From Arsenicicoccus dermatophilus (lineage in GTDB: Bacteria; Actinomycetota; Actinomycetes; Actinomycetales; Dermatophilaceae), in NCBI RefSeq assembly GCF_022568795.1, contig NZ_JAKZHU010000001.1, positions 2,728,001-2,792,000 of the forward strand: a DNA stretch of 64,000 bases, in the 5' to 3' direction. Below, piece by piece: positions 1 to 8,906 of the stretch. The position numbers were made by a program, and so were the translations under genes. The stretch's first letter is position 1. The number at the start of each line of letters is the position of its first letter. The notes beneath the pieces are model-generated. The model was not told the origin of the DNA. It was given only the letters and a program-made list of their open reading frames with translations, and made no database searches.

Positions 1-594
1 GCCGTGGAGCGGCTCGGGCCAGTCCTCGCCCCGACCCGGCAGGTCGGGCAGCAGCGGGTCGCGCAGGCACACGTCGACGTGGACCGGGCCCGCCCACCCG
101 GACAGCGCCCCCGTCGCAGCCGCGCAGGCGCGGGCGACCACGCTGCGCCATCCGGTCTGCTGACCGGCCCGGCGGTCGGGGGCCGGGAGGGCGTGCTGCC
201 AGCGCACCGCCTCGCCGAAGATCCCCGGCTGCACGGTGGTCTGGTTGGCGCCGGTCCGCTGCAGCTCGGCCGGCCGGTCGGCGGAGAGCACGAGCAGGGG
301 GATGCCGGCGTGGTGGGCCTCCAGGACCGCGGGGTGCAGGTTGGCCACGGCCGTGCCCGAGGTGGTGACGACCGGCACGACCCGCCGCGTGCCCTTGGCC
401 AGACCCAGTGCGAGGAAGGCGCCGGAGCGCTCGTCGACCCGCACGTGCAGCCGCAGCCGCCCCGCCCGGTCGGCGTCCTGCAGGGCGTAGGCGAGCGGTG
501 CCGAGCGAGACCCGGGGCACAGCACCGCCTCGCGGACCCCCTGGCGGACCAGCTCGTCGACCAGGACCTCGGCCAGCGCCTGGGAAGGATTCAT
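1..594 (-). CDS. menD: MenD, SEPHCHC synthase (N-terminal part, cut by window edge)
   Basis: This is the thiamine-diphosphate enzyme that joins 2-oxoglutarate to isochorismate in menaquinone synthesis. The 198 visible codons read leftward from ATG at 594 and run off the window. They contain [13 protein letters not shown] near residue 18, then [32 protein letters not shown] and [18 protein letters not shown], all typical of the MenD pyrimidine-binding domain, including the conserved glutamate in VDERS. The start codon overlaps the menC stop in an ATGA, so the two are translationally coupled in the order menC-menD. The C-terminal two thirds lie outside the window. Confidence 0.95.
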   Translation of the reverse strand, partial: MNPSQALAEVLVDELVRQGVREAVLCPGSRSAPLAYALQDADRAGRLRLHVRVDERSGAFLALGLAKGTRRVVPVVTTSGTAVANLHPAVLEAHHAGIPLLVLSADRPAELQRTGANQTTVQPGIFGEAVRWQHALPAPDRRAGQQTGWRSVVARACAAATGALSGWAGPVHVDVCLRDPLLPDLPGRGEDWPEPLHG

Positions 595-1598
595 CGGGTC
601 ATCGTCGCATCCAGCCGGGCGTGGGCGACGGCGATGCGCTCGCGCCACCAGGCCTGACGGTCGGCGGGTGCGGCGTGGCGTTCGAGCAGGTCCGGGTCGG
701 CGACGACCGGACGCACGCCGAGGACCCCGCCGCGGGGCACGAGCGGCTCGGAGGTCACGTCGCCGGCGAGGAGGTTGACCGTCCCCAGACCGCAGGCGTG
801 GTCGAGCCGGGGCAGCGCCGCCGCCAGCGCCACCCCTGCCCGGATCCCGACCGAGGTGTCCAGCGCCGAGGAGACGACCGCGGGCAGGCCGCAGGCGTCG
901 ACGACCTCCAGGGCGCGTCGCACCCCGCCGAGCGGGGCGGCCTTGACCACGACCACGTCGGCCGCCTCGAGCTCGCGCACCCGCAGCGGGTCCTCGGCCT
1001 TGCGGATGGACTCGTCGGCCGCGACGGGCACGTCGACTCCGGCACGGGCGAGGGCGACCCGCAGCCGGGCGAGGTCCTCGACGGCGGCGCAGGGCTGCTC
1101 GGCATACTCCAGGTCGTGGGGCGAGAGCGCCGTCAGCGCGCGCACCGCGTCGTCGAGCGACCAGCCGCCGTTGGCGTCGACCCGCACCCGCGCGGCGGGG
1201 CCCAGCAGCCGCCGGACCTCGGCCACCCGGGCCAGGTCCGCGGCCAGGTCCTGGCCTCGCTCGGCGACCTTGACCTTGGCCGTGGTGCAGCCGTCGAAGC
1301 GCGCGAGCACCCCCGCGACGTCGGCCGCGGCGACCGCGGGCACGGTGGCGTTGACGGGCACCCGGTCGCGCACCGGCTCCGGCGGGCCGAGCCAGCCTGC
1401 CTCCACGGTGGCCGCCAGCCAGCGGGCGGCCTCGTCCGGCGGGTACTCCAGGAAGGGCGCCCACTCCCCCCACCCGTACGGGCCCTCGACCAGCACGGCC
1501 TCACGGTGTGTCACCCCGCGGAAGCGGGTGTGCAGGGGGATGGTGAGCACAGACATCCGCGCCAGCAGCTCGTCCAGGGTGGGCAGGGGCATCGGCAT
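591..1598 (-). CDS. menC: MenC, o-succinylbenzoate synthase
   Basis: This enolase-superfamily enzyme dehydrates SHCHC to o-succinylbenzoate in the menaquinone pathway. The predicted 335 residues show the superfamily metal and base residues in order: the KxK acid/base pair in [24 protein letters not shown] and the second lysine in VVKAAPLGG. An upstream ATG-like start would add 8 residues (to 1622), but the chosen start fits the short N-termini usual for actinobacterial MenC. The stop overlaps the menD start in ATGA. It belongs with menD, menB, menE and menA scattered over the first 10 kb. Confidence 0.93.
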   Translation of the reverse strand: MPMPLPTLDELLARMSVLTIPLHTRFRGVTHREAVLVEGPYGWGEWAPFLEYPPDEAARWLAATVEAGWLGPPEPVRDRVPVNATVPAVAAADVAGVLARFDGCTTAKVKVAERGQDLAADLARVAEVRRLLGPAARVRVDANGGWSLDDAVRALTALSPHDLEYAEQPCAAVEDLARLRVALARAGVDVPVAADESIRKAEDPLRVRELEAADVVVVKAAPLGGVRRALEVVDACGLPAVVSSALDTSVGIRAGVALAAALPRLDHACGLGTVNLLAGDVTSEPLVPRGGVLGVRPVVADPDLLERHAAPADRQAWWRERIAVAHARLDATMTR

Positions 1599-1645
1599 AC
1601 CGCCATCATCGCCCCGCGCCACCGGCCCGGACGGAAAGGACCGCC

Positions 1646-1897
1646 GTGGTCTTCCTCATCGTGCTCATCGTGCTCACCTCGGTCGCGACGTACGGCGCGC
1701 TGCGCCCCAACGACCTGTGGTTCCAGCACTACTCCGGCAAGGTGGCCCGGGCCCGCACCGCCCACCCCGGTGACGGGGAGTGGGAGCACCGCCGCCTGGT
1801 CTACCTGGTCACCGCCGTCGTCTGCGGGGTGCTCACGCTGCTCAGCCTGTGGGCGGTGTGGCACGGGGCCACGGCGCCCGACCCCCGGCAGGGCTGA
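1646..1897 (+). CDS. Small two-helix membrane protein
   Basis: This 83-residue protein starts at GTG, seven bases after a GGAAAGGA ribosome binding site. Residues 1-15 (VFLIVLIVLTSVATYG) and about 50-70 (LVYLVTAVVCGVLTLLSLWAVW) are hydrophobic and form two membrane segments, joined by a polar loop with WFQHYSGKVARARTAH. I do not recognise a named family. It stands alone between menC (divergent) and a convergent Nudix gene, so the context gives no function. Confidence 0.7.
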   Translation: MVFLIVLIVLTSVATYGALRPNDLWFQHYSGKVARARTAHPGDGEWEHRRLVYLVTAVVCGVLTLLSLWAVWHGATAPDPRQG

Positions 1898-1904
1898 GCG
1901 GTGG

Positions 1905-2405
1905 TCAGCGCCCCGGACGGACGGGCGGGTTGCCGAGCAGCACCACGTCCGGGTCGGACAGCGCCACGGTCACCCGGTCCCCGAAGTGCGGTCGCATCGG
2001 CGGCAGCCCCGAGGTCGGCCACCAGCGGGCCTCGTGGTTCTCGTCGTCGCCCACCGCGGGCTCCCCGGACACCCAGCGCATCCGGAAGGTGTGGTCGACG
2101 TACTGCGCCTGGTCGCCGTTGACGTGGGTCACCGGCTCCGTGGTGGACACCCACACCAGGCGCTCGACCTCGGCCACCACCGAGGTCTCCTCGAGGACCT
2201 CGCGCACGGCGCTCTCGTGGACCTCCTGCCCCGGCTCGGTGATGCCGGTGACCGGGCTCCACTCGTCGGTGTCGGCGCGGCGGACGAGCAGCACCTCCTC
2301 GGTGGGGCCCGTGCCGCGCAGCACCACGGCCGTGGCCCCGATGAGCCACAGGGGGGCGTGCCTGACATGACGGCGCAGCTCGACGACGAACTCGGGGATC
2401 GGCAT
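1905..2405 (-). CDS. Nudix hydrolase with altered Nudix box
   Basis: This 166-residue protein probably cleaves a nucleoside diphosphate linked to X; the substrate is unknown. The Nudix box runs around residues 57-79 (GITEPGQEVHESAV then REVLEETSV). The REVLEE metal core is intact, but the glutamate normally six residues after the first glycine is Gln and the later conserved Gly is Ser. A C-terminal WWPTSGLPP turn is typical of the fold. A TACGCT hexamer lies six bases before the ATG with no Shine-Dalgarno sequence, so the mRNA is probably leaderless. It is divergent from menB. Confidence 0.85.
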   Translation of the reverse strand: MPIPEFVVELRRHVRHAPLWLIGATAVVLRGTGPTEEVLLVRRADTDEWSPVTGITEPGQEVHESAVREVLEETSVVAEVERLVWVSTTEPVTHVNGDQAQYVDHTFRMRWVSGEPAVGDDENHEARWWPTSGLPPMRPHFGDRVTVALSDPDVVLLGNPPVRPGR

Positions 2406-2411
2406 GCGGCC

Positions 2412-2417
2412 AGCGTA
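2412..2417 (-). promoter_or_regulatory. -10 element of Nudix gene (leaderless)
   Basis: TACGCT (minus strand) matches TAnnnT and lies 6 bases before the ATG at 2405, placing transcription start at or next to the start codon. Confidence 0.6.
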
Positions 2418-2460
2418 TGTCGACGGCCGCGGCGCGCGCCCTCTCCTGCGGCGTCGCGGC

Positions 2461-2466
2461 TATCCT
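2461..2466 (+). promoter_or_regulatory. -10 element of menB (leaderless)
   Basis: TATCCT matches TAnnnT and lies 7 bases before the GTG at 2474. No Shine-Dalgarno sequence precedes that GTG, so a leaderless menB transcript is likely. The element also fixes the GTG as the real start. Confidence 0.6.
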
Positions 2467-2473
2467 CGGGCCG

Positions 2474-3441
2474 GTGAGCGCTCTTCCGCACATCAGCGAG
2501 ACCTTCGACCCCGCCCGGTGGCACGAGGTGCCCGGCTTCGGGTTCACCGACATCACCTATCACCGGGCGAACGGCGAGGGGCCGAGCTCGGGGTGGTCCG
2601 GATCGCCTTCGACCGGCCCGAGGTGCTCAACGCCTTCCGCCCGCATACGGTCGACGAGCTCTACACCGCCCTCGACCATGCGCGCCGCACCCCCGACGTG
2701 GGCGTGGTGCTGCTGACGGGCAACGGACCGCACCCGACCCCGGGGAAGTCGGCGCAGACCCAGGGCTGGGCCTTCTGCACAGGCGGGGACCAGCGGATCC
2801 GGGGTCGCTCGGGCTACCAGTACGCCAAGGACGCCACCGGAGACGTGTCCGCCGACGGGGTCGACGAGCTGCGGGCCAGGGCCGAGGGGGGACGGCTGCA
2901 CATCCTCGAGGTGCAGCGACTCATCCGCACCATGCCCAAGGTCGTCATCTGCCTGGTCAACGGCTGGGCGGCGGGCGGAGGTCACTCGCTGCACGTGGTC
3001 TGCGACCTGACGATGGCGTCGCGGGAGCATGCCCGCTTCAAGCAGACCGACGCCGACGTGGGCTCCTTCGACGGGGGCTACGGCTCGGCCTACCTCGCCC
3101 GCATGGTGGGGCAGAAGTTCGCCCGGGAGATCTTCTTCCTCGGCCGGACCTACACGGCCGAGGACATGCACCGCATGGGTGCCGTCAACATCGTGAGCGA
3201 CCACGCCGAGCTCGAGGCCGAGGCGCTGCAGGTCGCGCGCGAGATCATGGGCAAGTCACCGCAGGCCCAGCGGATGCTCAAGTTCGCCTTCAACCTCGTG
3301 GACGACGGACTCATGGGGCAACAGGTCTTCGCGGGCGAGGCGACCCGCCTGGCCTACATGACCGACGAGGCGGTCGAGGGCCGGGACCAGTTCCTGGAGA
3401 AGCGTGACCCCGACTGGTCGCCGTATCCCTGGTACTTCTGA
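2474..3441 (+). CDS. menB: MenB, 1,4-dihydroxy-2-naphthoyl-CoA synthase, apparent frameshift
   Basis: MenB closes the naphthoquinol ring of o-succinylbenzoyl-CoA. The conserved N-terminus (TFDPARWHEVPGFGFTDITY) is read from GTG 2474, but the rest (VVRIAFDRPEVLNAFRPHTV onward) is read in another frame. The switch falls at the G-run 2578-2581; one extra G there gives a continuous normal protein of about 322 residues. The body is complete: crotonase-type WAFCTGGDQRIRGRSGYQY, GWAAGGGHSLHVVCDL, the active-site QTDADVGSFDGGYGS and the C-terminal DPDWSPYPWYF. The cause is a sequencing error, a real mutation or slippage on GGGG. Because the pathway is otherwise intact, I infer that an error or a tolerated shift is more likely than gene loss. 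Confidence 0.9.
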
Positions 3442-3684
3442 GGCGTCCGGCTCCCACCAGCCGCCGCCCCCGTTCGGGTGTCGTCGCCACTCTGAGTGAG
3501 AGAGTGCGGTCGCCACAGCCGTCAATACCGCCAGAAGAGTGTGGATTTCGGGACGGGACGTCACCATCCCGCCTTTTCAGACACGCGCGCCAGGGCATAT
3601 GGTCGGGGCACGACGTCAGCAGCGGGTCACTCACTCGCCCAGGCGTCGTCGCACCCGGTCCCCCAAGCTCCACGAACGGTCCTC

Positions 3685-4851
3685 ATGCGCTACTCCCCTC
3701 GCCATCGCACCATCACGCGCACGACGCGTGTCGTGTCGCCGCCCACGATCGCCGCCGCCACGCTCGTCGCCGGCGCGACCACGGCTGCCGCCTCCCAGCT
3801 CACGGAGTCCGCCCCGACCGTCTCCGCCGGCCACTCCATCCAGGCATCGCAGCCGATGCGAGACCGAGCACTGGCCGGAGCCCGTGCCTCGCGATCGACG
3901 ACTCGCTCGGCGCGCGTCACCAGCGCCGCCCGCCTGGCCCAGCTGATGCGTCCCGTCACCGTGCCCCAGGCCTTGCTCAGCAGCCGCCAGGTCGACAGCG
4001 CCGCCACCCGGGCCGCCAAGAGCGAGCTCACCTCGGCACGCGCCACCTACGACCGCACCCGGGCCGCTCTCCTCACCGCGCGGGCCGAGGCCGAGCGCGC
4101 CGAGGCGGAGTGGGCCAAGGTCGCCGGTGACCACACCAGTCCCAGCCTCGAGGAGGCCCGCAAGGGCCTGACCGCGGTCGCACGCGAGGCCATGACCCAT
4201 GGTGCCTCCGGCGTCGCCGCGAGCGTCGCGGGCCCCGCCCTGGAGGGGCAGAAGGCCACGTCGGCGGCCTACCAGGCCCGCCTCGCCGCCGAGAAGCGGC
4301 TGCGCGCCGCGGCCGACGCGCACGCCGCCTCGGTCAAGTCCCTCACCACCCTGCGCGACCAGGCCCAGCGGCTCGACGCGGCGGACACCCGTCGTGGCCT
4401 GGCCGAGGGGATCCTCGTGCGTCTCAAGGACGGTCGCGCCGTCCCCACCATCAAGGTGGGCACCCCGGTCGTGGGCAACGGCTGGTCCGTGACCCCCAAG
4501 GTGAGCGCCTGGATCGGTGAGGCGCTGGACGAGCTCTACCGCTCCGGCCACCCCCGCGGCCCCCACGACGCCGAGGACCTGGCGATCGTCATCTTCAACG
4601 AGTCCGGGGGCGACCCGGGCAGCGTCAACACCTGGGACACCAATGCCGCCGCGGGCATTCCCTCCTTCGGCCTGATGCAGACCATCGGCCCCACCTTCGA
4701 GGCCCACGCGCTCCCCACGCGCCGCGACCCCAAGGACCCGGTGGCCCAGATCTGCGCCGGTGCCCGCTACGGCACCGCGCGCTACGGCAGCCTCTCGGAC
4801 ATCCCCGGTGTCAAGAGCCTGCGCTCCGGCGGCCCCTACCGCCCCTACTGA
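3685..4851 (+). CDS. Secreted lytic transglycosylase-like (SLT/lysozyme-fold) protein
   Basis: This 388-residue exported protein probably cuts peptidoglycan glycan strands. The N-terminus is basic (MRYSPRHRTITRTTR), followed by an Ala-rich hydrophobic stretch ending AATTAAAS, which looks like a signal peptide. Residues about 95-215 are Ala/Glu/Arg-rich and likely form a coiled coil. The C-terminal domain has the SLT signature: the catalytic glutamate in IVIFNESGGDP, then NTWDTNAAAGIPSFGLMQTI and a PVAQICAGARYGTARYG segment. The 243-base upstream region holds no gene and no riboswitch that I could recognise. Start is the ATG at 3685, because upstream in-frame sequence does not look like protein. 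Confidence 0.85.
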   Translation: MRYSPRHRTITRTTRVVSPPTIAAATLVAGATTAAASQLTESAPTVSAGHSIQASQPMRDRALAGARASRSTTRSARVTSAARLAQLMRPVTVPQALLSSRQVDSAATRAAKSELTSARATYDRTRAALLTARAEAERAEAEWAKVAGDHTSPSLEEARKGLTAVAREAMTHGASGVAASVAGPALEGQKATSAAYQARLAAEKRLRAAADAHAASVKSLTTLRDQAQRLDAADTRRGLAEGILVRLKDGRAVPTIKVGTPVVGNGWSVTPKVSAWIGEALDELYRSGHPRGPHDAEDLAIVIFNESGGDPGSVNTWDTNAAAGIPSFGLMQTIGPTFEAHALPTRRDPKDPVAQICAGARYGTARYGSLSDIPGVKSLRSGGPYRPY

Positions 4852-4856
4852 CCGCG

Positions 4857-4894
4857 GCGGCCCGCGCCTGCCATCCCCCTCGCGCGCGGGCCGC
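4857..4894 (+). terminator. GC-rich hairpin after the SLT gene
   Basis: Arms GCGGCCCGCGC (4857-4867) and GCGCGGGCCGC (4884-4894) are perfect complements around a 16-base loop, 5 bases after the SLT stop codon. There is no T-tract. Confidence 0.45.
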
Positions 4895-4929
4895 TGCCCC
4901 TACCTCCTCGGTGGCTGCACCGCAACACC

Positions 4930-4935
4930 TAGGCT
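4930..4935 (+). promoter_or_regulatory. -10 element of START-like gene (leaderless)
   Basis: TAGGCT matches TAnnnT and sits 6 bases before the ATG at 4942, so the first transcribed base is likely the A of the start codon. Confidence 0.6.
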
Positions 4936-4941
4936 GAGCCC

Positions 4942-5601
4942 ATGGGACGCGTAGACCGCCTGCGGGCCAACCTCACCGGGGCGGCCCGGATGGCCGCACA
5001 TCTGGCCACCGGGCCGATCCACAGCCAGGAACGCCGCTCCTGGGGTGCGACCCCCGAGGAGACCGAGGCCTTCCTGCCCGGTGACGAGCTGATCCGTGAC
5101 GTCGACTGGCGCTCCACCCGCGCGGTGACCGTCTGGGCCCCTGCAGAACGAGTGTGGCCCTGGCTGGCCCAGCTGGGCCGCGGTCGGGCCGGGTTCTACA
5201 GCTACGACCTCCTCGAGCAGCTCGCCGGGAGCCTGGACACGTCGGTGGCCCGGATCGTGCCCGAGCTCCAGGACATCCGCACGGGTGACCAGGTGCGGCT
5301 GCACCCCCAGCTTCCCCCGCTCGTGGTGGCCCGCCTCCAGCCCGGCGCCCACCTGGTCCTCGCCGGTATGCCGGGGAAGACGGACCTGCTGCCCAGCACG
5401 GTGTGGTCCTATCACCTGCACCCCCTCTCGCAGGGGCGCACCCGACTGATCGAGCGCAATGCCTACGCCCACGGGGACGGGCTCGTCGAGCGGCTCACCG
5501 GCGGCCCCTACGTCATCGAGCCGGTGAGCTTCGTCATGAGTCGGGAGATGCTGCTGACGATCAAGCGTCTCGCCGAGCAGCCGCAGCACGCGCAGGCCTA
5601 G
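4942..5601 (+). CDS. START-like (SRPBCC) family protein
   Basis: This 219-residue soluble protein has the pattern of a polyketide-cyclase/START-like fold. The first strand with helix is VTVWAPAERVWPWLAQLGRGRAGFYSYDLLEQ, a segment common in actinobacterial SRPBCC proteins. A strand pair around LVLAGMPGKTD and WSYHLHPLSQGRTRLIERN follows, and a long C-terminal helix ends in EMLLTIKRLAEQ. These proteins bind hydrophobic ligands, but no ligand can be inferred here. The gene is monocistronic, preceded by a hairpin and a leaderless-type promoter and followed by a second hairpin. Confidence 0.75.
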   Translation: MGRVDRLRANLTGAARMAAHLATGPIHSQERRSWGATPEETEAFLPGDELIRDVDWRSTRAVTVWAPAERVWPWLAQLGRGRAGFYSYDLLEQLAGSLDTSVARIVPELQDIRTGDQVRLHPQLPPLVVARLQPGAHLVLAGMPGKTDLLPSTVWSYHLHPLSQGRTRLIERNAYAHGDGLVERLTGGPYVIEPVSFVMSREMLLTIKRLAEQPQHAQA

Positions 5602-5663
5602 GACCAGCCCGCAGCGACGGCCGACCGGTGCACGGGACGGAGCACGGCGCGGCCGGCGGGCCG

Positions 5664-5690
5664 GACGGGGCCGCCGAGCGCGGCCCCGTC
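5664..5690. terminator. Bidirectional terminator hairpin
   Basis: Arms GACGGGGCCGC (5664-5674) and GCGGCCCCGTC (5680-5690) are perfect complements with a 5-base loop, between convergent genes ending at 5601 and 5697. Confidence 0.6.
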
Positions 5691-5696
5691 GCCGGC

Positions 5697-6446
5697 TCAG
5701 GACCTGCGGATCACCTTGTGCGGTGCTGCCTGCGCCTGCGGCTTGAGCACCAGGCGGTCGACGTTGACGTGGGCGGGTCGCGTCGCGATCCAGGCGATGG
5801 CGTCGGCGACGTCCTCGGCGACCAGCGGCTCCTCGACGCCCTCGTAGACCTTGTCCGCGGCGGCCTGGTCCCCGCCCAGCCGGACGAGGGAGAACTCCTC
5901 GGTGTGCACCATGCCCGGGTCGATCTCGCAGACGCGCACCCCGTCGCCCACCGCCTCGAGCCGCAGCGTCTCGGCGATCACGGTCTCGGCGTGCTTGGCC
6001 GCGCAGTAGCCCGCACCGCCCTCGTAGACCCCGAGGCCGGCGATGGACGACACGAAGACCACCATCCCGCCCTTGACCTGGCGCAGCGCGGGCAGCAGCG
6101 CCTGGGTGACCTGCAGGGCGCCGATCACGTTGGACTCGTACATCGTCCGCCACTTGTCGACCACGGCGTCGGCGACCGTCTCGGTCCCGAGCGCGCCACC
6201 TGCGTTGTTGACGAGCAGGTCGAGCCGGTCGCCCACCTCGGCGGTCAGGCGGGCGACGTCGGCCGGGTCGCTCACGTCGCAGGTGACCGCCCGGCCACCG
6301 ATCTCGGCGGCGAGCGCCTCGATGCGGTCGGTGCGGCGGGCGGCGCAGATCACCTGGTAGCCCTCGTCGGCGAGGCGGCGGGCGGTGGCGGCGCCGATCC
6401 CGCTGGAGGCTCCGGTGACGACGGCGAGGCGAGGAGTCTGGGTCAT
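5697..6446 (-). CDS. SDR-family NAD(P)-dependent oxidoreductase
   Basis: This 249-residue short-chain dehydrogenase has TGASSGIGAATARRLADEG at the N-terminus (cofactor-binding TGxxxGxG), NNAGG near residue 85, the catalytic serine in VSSIAG and the catalytic YCAAK. TCDVSDPADV marks the loop after the third strand. The substrate cannot be told. The start is set at the inner ATG (6446) rather than 6455. A GACAAT hexamer lies 7 bases before the inner ATG, like the leaderless starts elsewhere in the window, and MTQTPRLAVVTG is a normal SDR N-terminus. It is divergent from menE. Confidence 0.88.
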   Translation of the reverse strand: MTQTPRLAVVTGASSGIGAATARRLADEGYQVICAARRTDRIEALAAEIGGRAVTCDVSDPADVARLTAEVGDRLDLLVNNAGGALGTETVADAVVDKWRTMYESNVIGALQVTQALLPALRQVKGGMVVFVSSIAGLGVYEGGAGYCAAKHAETVIAETLRLEAVGDGVRVCEIDPGMVHTEEFSLVRLGGDQAAADKVYEGVEEPLVAEDVADAIAWIATRPAHVNVDRLVLKPQAQAAPHKVIRRS

Positions 6447-6559
6447 GCGACCCATTGTCGCGCCGCCCCGTCCGGGCGCGCACGCGCCCCCGCCCGCGAC
6501 CCGGCCGCGGCTCGCCGCAGCCCACCCGTGGCAGCCGGGCCCTCGACCGGCTCCCTGGC

Positions 6560-6565
6560 TATCGT
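6560..6565 (+). promoter_or_regulatory. -10 element of menE (leaderless)
   Basis: TATCGT matches TAnnnT and lies 6 bases before the GTG chosen as the menE start. Coordinates may be off by one. Confidence 0.5.
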
Positions 6566-6571
6566 GCGGGG

Positions 6572-7708
6572 GTGCAGCTCGTCGCCTGGCCCCCGTCCCC
6601 CTCCCCCGCCGACGCCGTGCGCGACCCGGGTCCGCTCGAGCGGGCGCTGACCGGCGCCGGCCCGGCGGTGTGCCCGTCGGGCGTGGTCGCCGAGTCCCCC
6701 GGCGACGCGGCCGTCGTGGTGGGCACCTCGGGGTCCACGGGCACGCCCAAGCTCGCCGTCCTGTCCGCGGCCGCCGTGCGGGCGTCCGGGCAGGCCACGG
6801 CCGAGCACCTCGGCGGCCAGGGACAGTGGCTCCTCGCGCTGCCGCCCACCCACGTCGCGGGGCTCCAGGTCCTGGCGCGCTCCCTGCTCGCCGGCCACAC
6901 CCCGGTCGCGGTGACCGACGGGCCGTTCACGCCAGAGGTCTTCGCGGAGGCGACCGCCCGCCTGGCTCCCGGCACACGGCATCACACCTCGCTGGTGCCC
7001 ACCCAGCTCGTGCGGCTGCTGGCCTCCCGCGCCGGGACCGAGGCGGCCGCAAGCTACGACGCCATCCTCGTCGGCGGCGCCGCGCTCCCCGCGAGCGTCC
7101 ACGCGCAGGCGCTCGCGGCCGGGCTGCGGATCGTGCGCACCTACGGGATGAGCGAGACCTGCGGCGGCTGCGTGTACGACGGGAAGCCGCTCCCGGCCAC
7201 CGCCGTCCGCCTCACCCGCGAGGGCCGCGTGGAGCTCGGCGGCCCGGTGGTGATGGACGGCTACCTGGGCCGCCCGGACCTGACCGCGGCCGTCCTCACC
7301 ACGGACGAGCGGGGCACGAGGTGGTTCCGCACCGACGACCTGGGCGAGGTGGCGCCCGGCGGGACACTCACGGTCCTGGGGCGGGCCGACGACCTGATCA
7401 CGACCGGCGGACTCAAGGTCGCCCCGCGCGTGGTGGAGGACGCGATCCTGGCCCACGTCACCGGGATCCGGGAGAGCCTCGTCGTCGGGGTGCCCGATCC
7501 CGACTGGGGCCAGGCGGTCGGGGTGCTGCTGGTGGGCGAGCCCGGCGCCGAGGACCGGTCCGGGGACGTCCCCGCCCTGCGCGAGCTGCTGCGCCCGCAC
7601 CTGCCCGGCCACGCCCTGCCCCGCCGGGTGCGGCTGGTCGCCGAGATGCCGCTGCGCGGCCCGGGCAAGCCAGACCGCGCAGCGGCACGAGAGCTGTTGT
7701 CGGACTAG
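6572..7708 (+). CDS. menE: MenE, o-succinylbenzoate-CoA ligase
   Basis: This enzyme activates o-succinylbenzoate to its CoA ester through an acyl-adenylate, directly before MenB. The 378 residues carry the adenylate-forming motifs in order: P-loop GTSGSTGTPK (residues 51-60), RTYGMSETCGGCVYDG, WFRTDDLGEV, LGRADDLITTGGLKV, and the catalytic lysine near the C-terminus in RGPGKPDRAA. It is shorter than many acyl-CoA ligases, as actinobacterial MenE proteins are. A TTG far upstream (6455) would add 39 Arg/Pro-rich residues without homology, so the GTG with its -10 element is preferred. Confidence 0.92.
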   Translation: MQLVAWPPSPSPADAVRDPGPLERALTGAGPAVCPSGVVAESPGDAAVVVGTSGSTGTPKLAVLSAAAVRASGQATAEHLGGQGQWLLALPPTHVAGLQVLARSLLAGHTPVAVTDGPFTPEVFAEATARLAPGTRHHTSLVPTQLVRLLASRAGTEAAASYDAILVGGAALPASVHAQALAAGLRIVRTYGMSETCGGCVYDGKPLPATAVRLTREGRVELGGPVVMDGYLGRPDLTAAVLTTDERGTRWFRTDDLGEVAPGGTLTVLGRADDLITTGGLKVAPRVVEDAILAHVTGIRESLVVGVPDPDWGQAVGVLLVGEPGAEDRSGDVPALRELLRPHLPGHALPRRVRLVAEMPLRGPGKPDRAAARELLSD

Positions 7709-7733
7709 TGCGTCCCCGTCCGCTACGCGACGG

Positions 7734-8906
7734 TCAGCGCTTCGGGGTCGCGGCGGGTGCGTTCGCCGGGGCCGGGAGCTGGAGCAGCGTCGACTGGCTC
7801 GGCGGGACGACATACATCGTGTTGCCCTTGGCCGCCGCCTCCTTGAGCATGTCGATGTACTTGCTGGTGAGGACCTGCTCGTTGAGCCGGTTCTGGCACT
7901 GGGCGGGCGGCACCGGGACGACCTTGACGGAGGCGACCTCCTTGCCGGCGATCATCTCCTTGACCGTCGTGGACATGGCGCCGCAGCGGATGATCTGGTC
8001 CGAGTCGGACTGGGCCTGGGCCTCGGTCTTGACCTTCTCGGCGTTGATCTTCGAGGACTCGAGCTCCGCGCGGGCGGACTCCACGCGCGAGCGGGCGGTC
8101 TGCACGGCCGCGAGGGACTGCTCGATCTCCTGGGGATAGCGGATGTCGCGCAGGTCGACCGAGTCGACGGTCACGCCCAGCCGCTCCCACCGGGTCTGCA
8201 GCTCCTTGGCGATGTCGGTGGAGACCTGCGCGCGCTTCTGCCGCAGCTCGCCCGCGGTGTAGTGCACGGGCACGTCGCGGACGATCGAACGGACGTCCAC
8301 GTCCAGGGCCCGGCTGACCAGCCCCTCCTGGGTGCGGTAGGCCGAGTAGATGTCGCCCACCTTGGCGGGGACGATCGAGTAGCGCACGGTGATGTCGACG
8401 GCGGCGGTGGCGTTGTCGCTGGTCTGCGCGTTGATGGCGGGGCCGTCGGTGGCTCCCTGCTCCCCCGCCATGGTGATGACCTGGTTGCGCACGTCGTACT
8501 TCACGATGTCGTTCCACGGCGCCTTCATCGAGAAGCCCGGCGTGATGTCGACGCCCGCGACGGTGCCGCCCGGCGTGCGCAGGACGATCGCCTCACCCAC
8601 GTCCTGGGTGTAGAGCGTGGACAGGAACAGGGTGAGGACGCCCAGGCCGGTCATCGCCCACCCGGCGAGCGGGAGGAACCAGGCGGGCGTGGGAGTGCTC
8701 GTGGCGATCGGGGCCCGGCGCCGCTGCGCCTTGGCGGCCTGCTGCCAGCGATCCAGCTCCGGCCCGCTCTCGGGCGGCGGGGACACGGCGGTGGCCTCAG
8801 CCCCCGGTGGGGTGGGCGCGCTCGCCCGGCGCCGGGCCCGGCGAGCCACCGCCAGGGTGGCCAGACCGGTGAGAAGGAGGAGAACTCCGAGGACGAAGGT
8901 GCCCAT
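7734..8906 (-). CDS. SPFH/prohibitin-like membrane protein
   Basis: This is a 390-residue stomatin/prohibitin-type membrane organiser. The first hydrophobic segment is at residues 1-20 (MGTFVLGVLLLLTGLATLAV), then comes a basic, Pro-rich linker and a second segment, WFLPLAGWAMTGLGVLTLFL. The SPFH domain follows: GGTVAGVDITPGFSMKAPW, VDITVRYSIVPAKVGDIYSA, VRSIVRDVPVHYTAGELRQK and VDSVDLRDIRYPQEIE. A charged coiled coil (SRVESARAELESSKINAEK) and a hydrophobic C-terminal stretch complete it. The start is uncertain; an ATG at 8966 would add 20 residues. It is divergent from menA, and its partners are unknown. Confidence 0.85.
   Translation of the reverse strand: MGTFVLGVLLLLTGLATLAVARRARRRASAPTPPGAEATAVSPPPESGPELDRWQQAAKAQRRRAPIATSTPTPAWFLPLAGWAMTGLGVLTLFLSTLYTQDVGEAIVLRTPGGTVAGVDITPGFSMKAPWNDIVKYDVRNQVITMAGEQGATDGPAINAQTSDNATAAVDITVRYSIVPAKVGDIYSAYRTQEGLVSRALDVDVRSIVRDVPVHYTAGELRQKRAQVSTDIAKELQTRWERLGVTVDSVDLRDIRYPQEIEQSLAAVQTARSRVESARAELESSKINAEKVKTEAQAQSDSDQIIRCGAMSTTVKEMIAGKEVASVKVVPVPPAQCQNRLNEQVLTSKYIDMLKEAAAKGNTMYVVPPSQSTLLQLPAPANAPAATPKR

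Noticed and set aside
3442-3684. Possible c-di-AMP riboswitch before the SLT gene
   Set aside because: Expected conserved blocks of the ydaO class could not be found; only weak short repeats are present.
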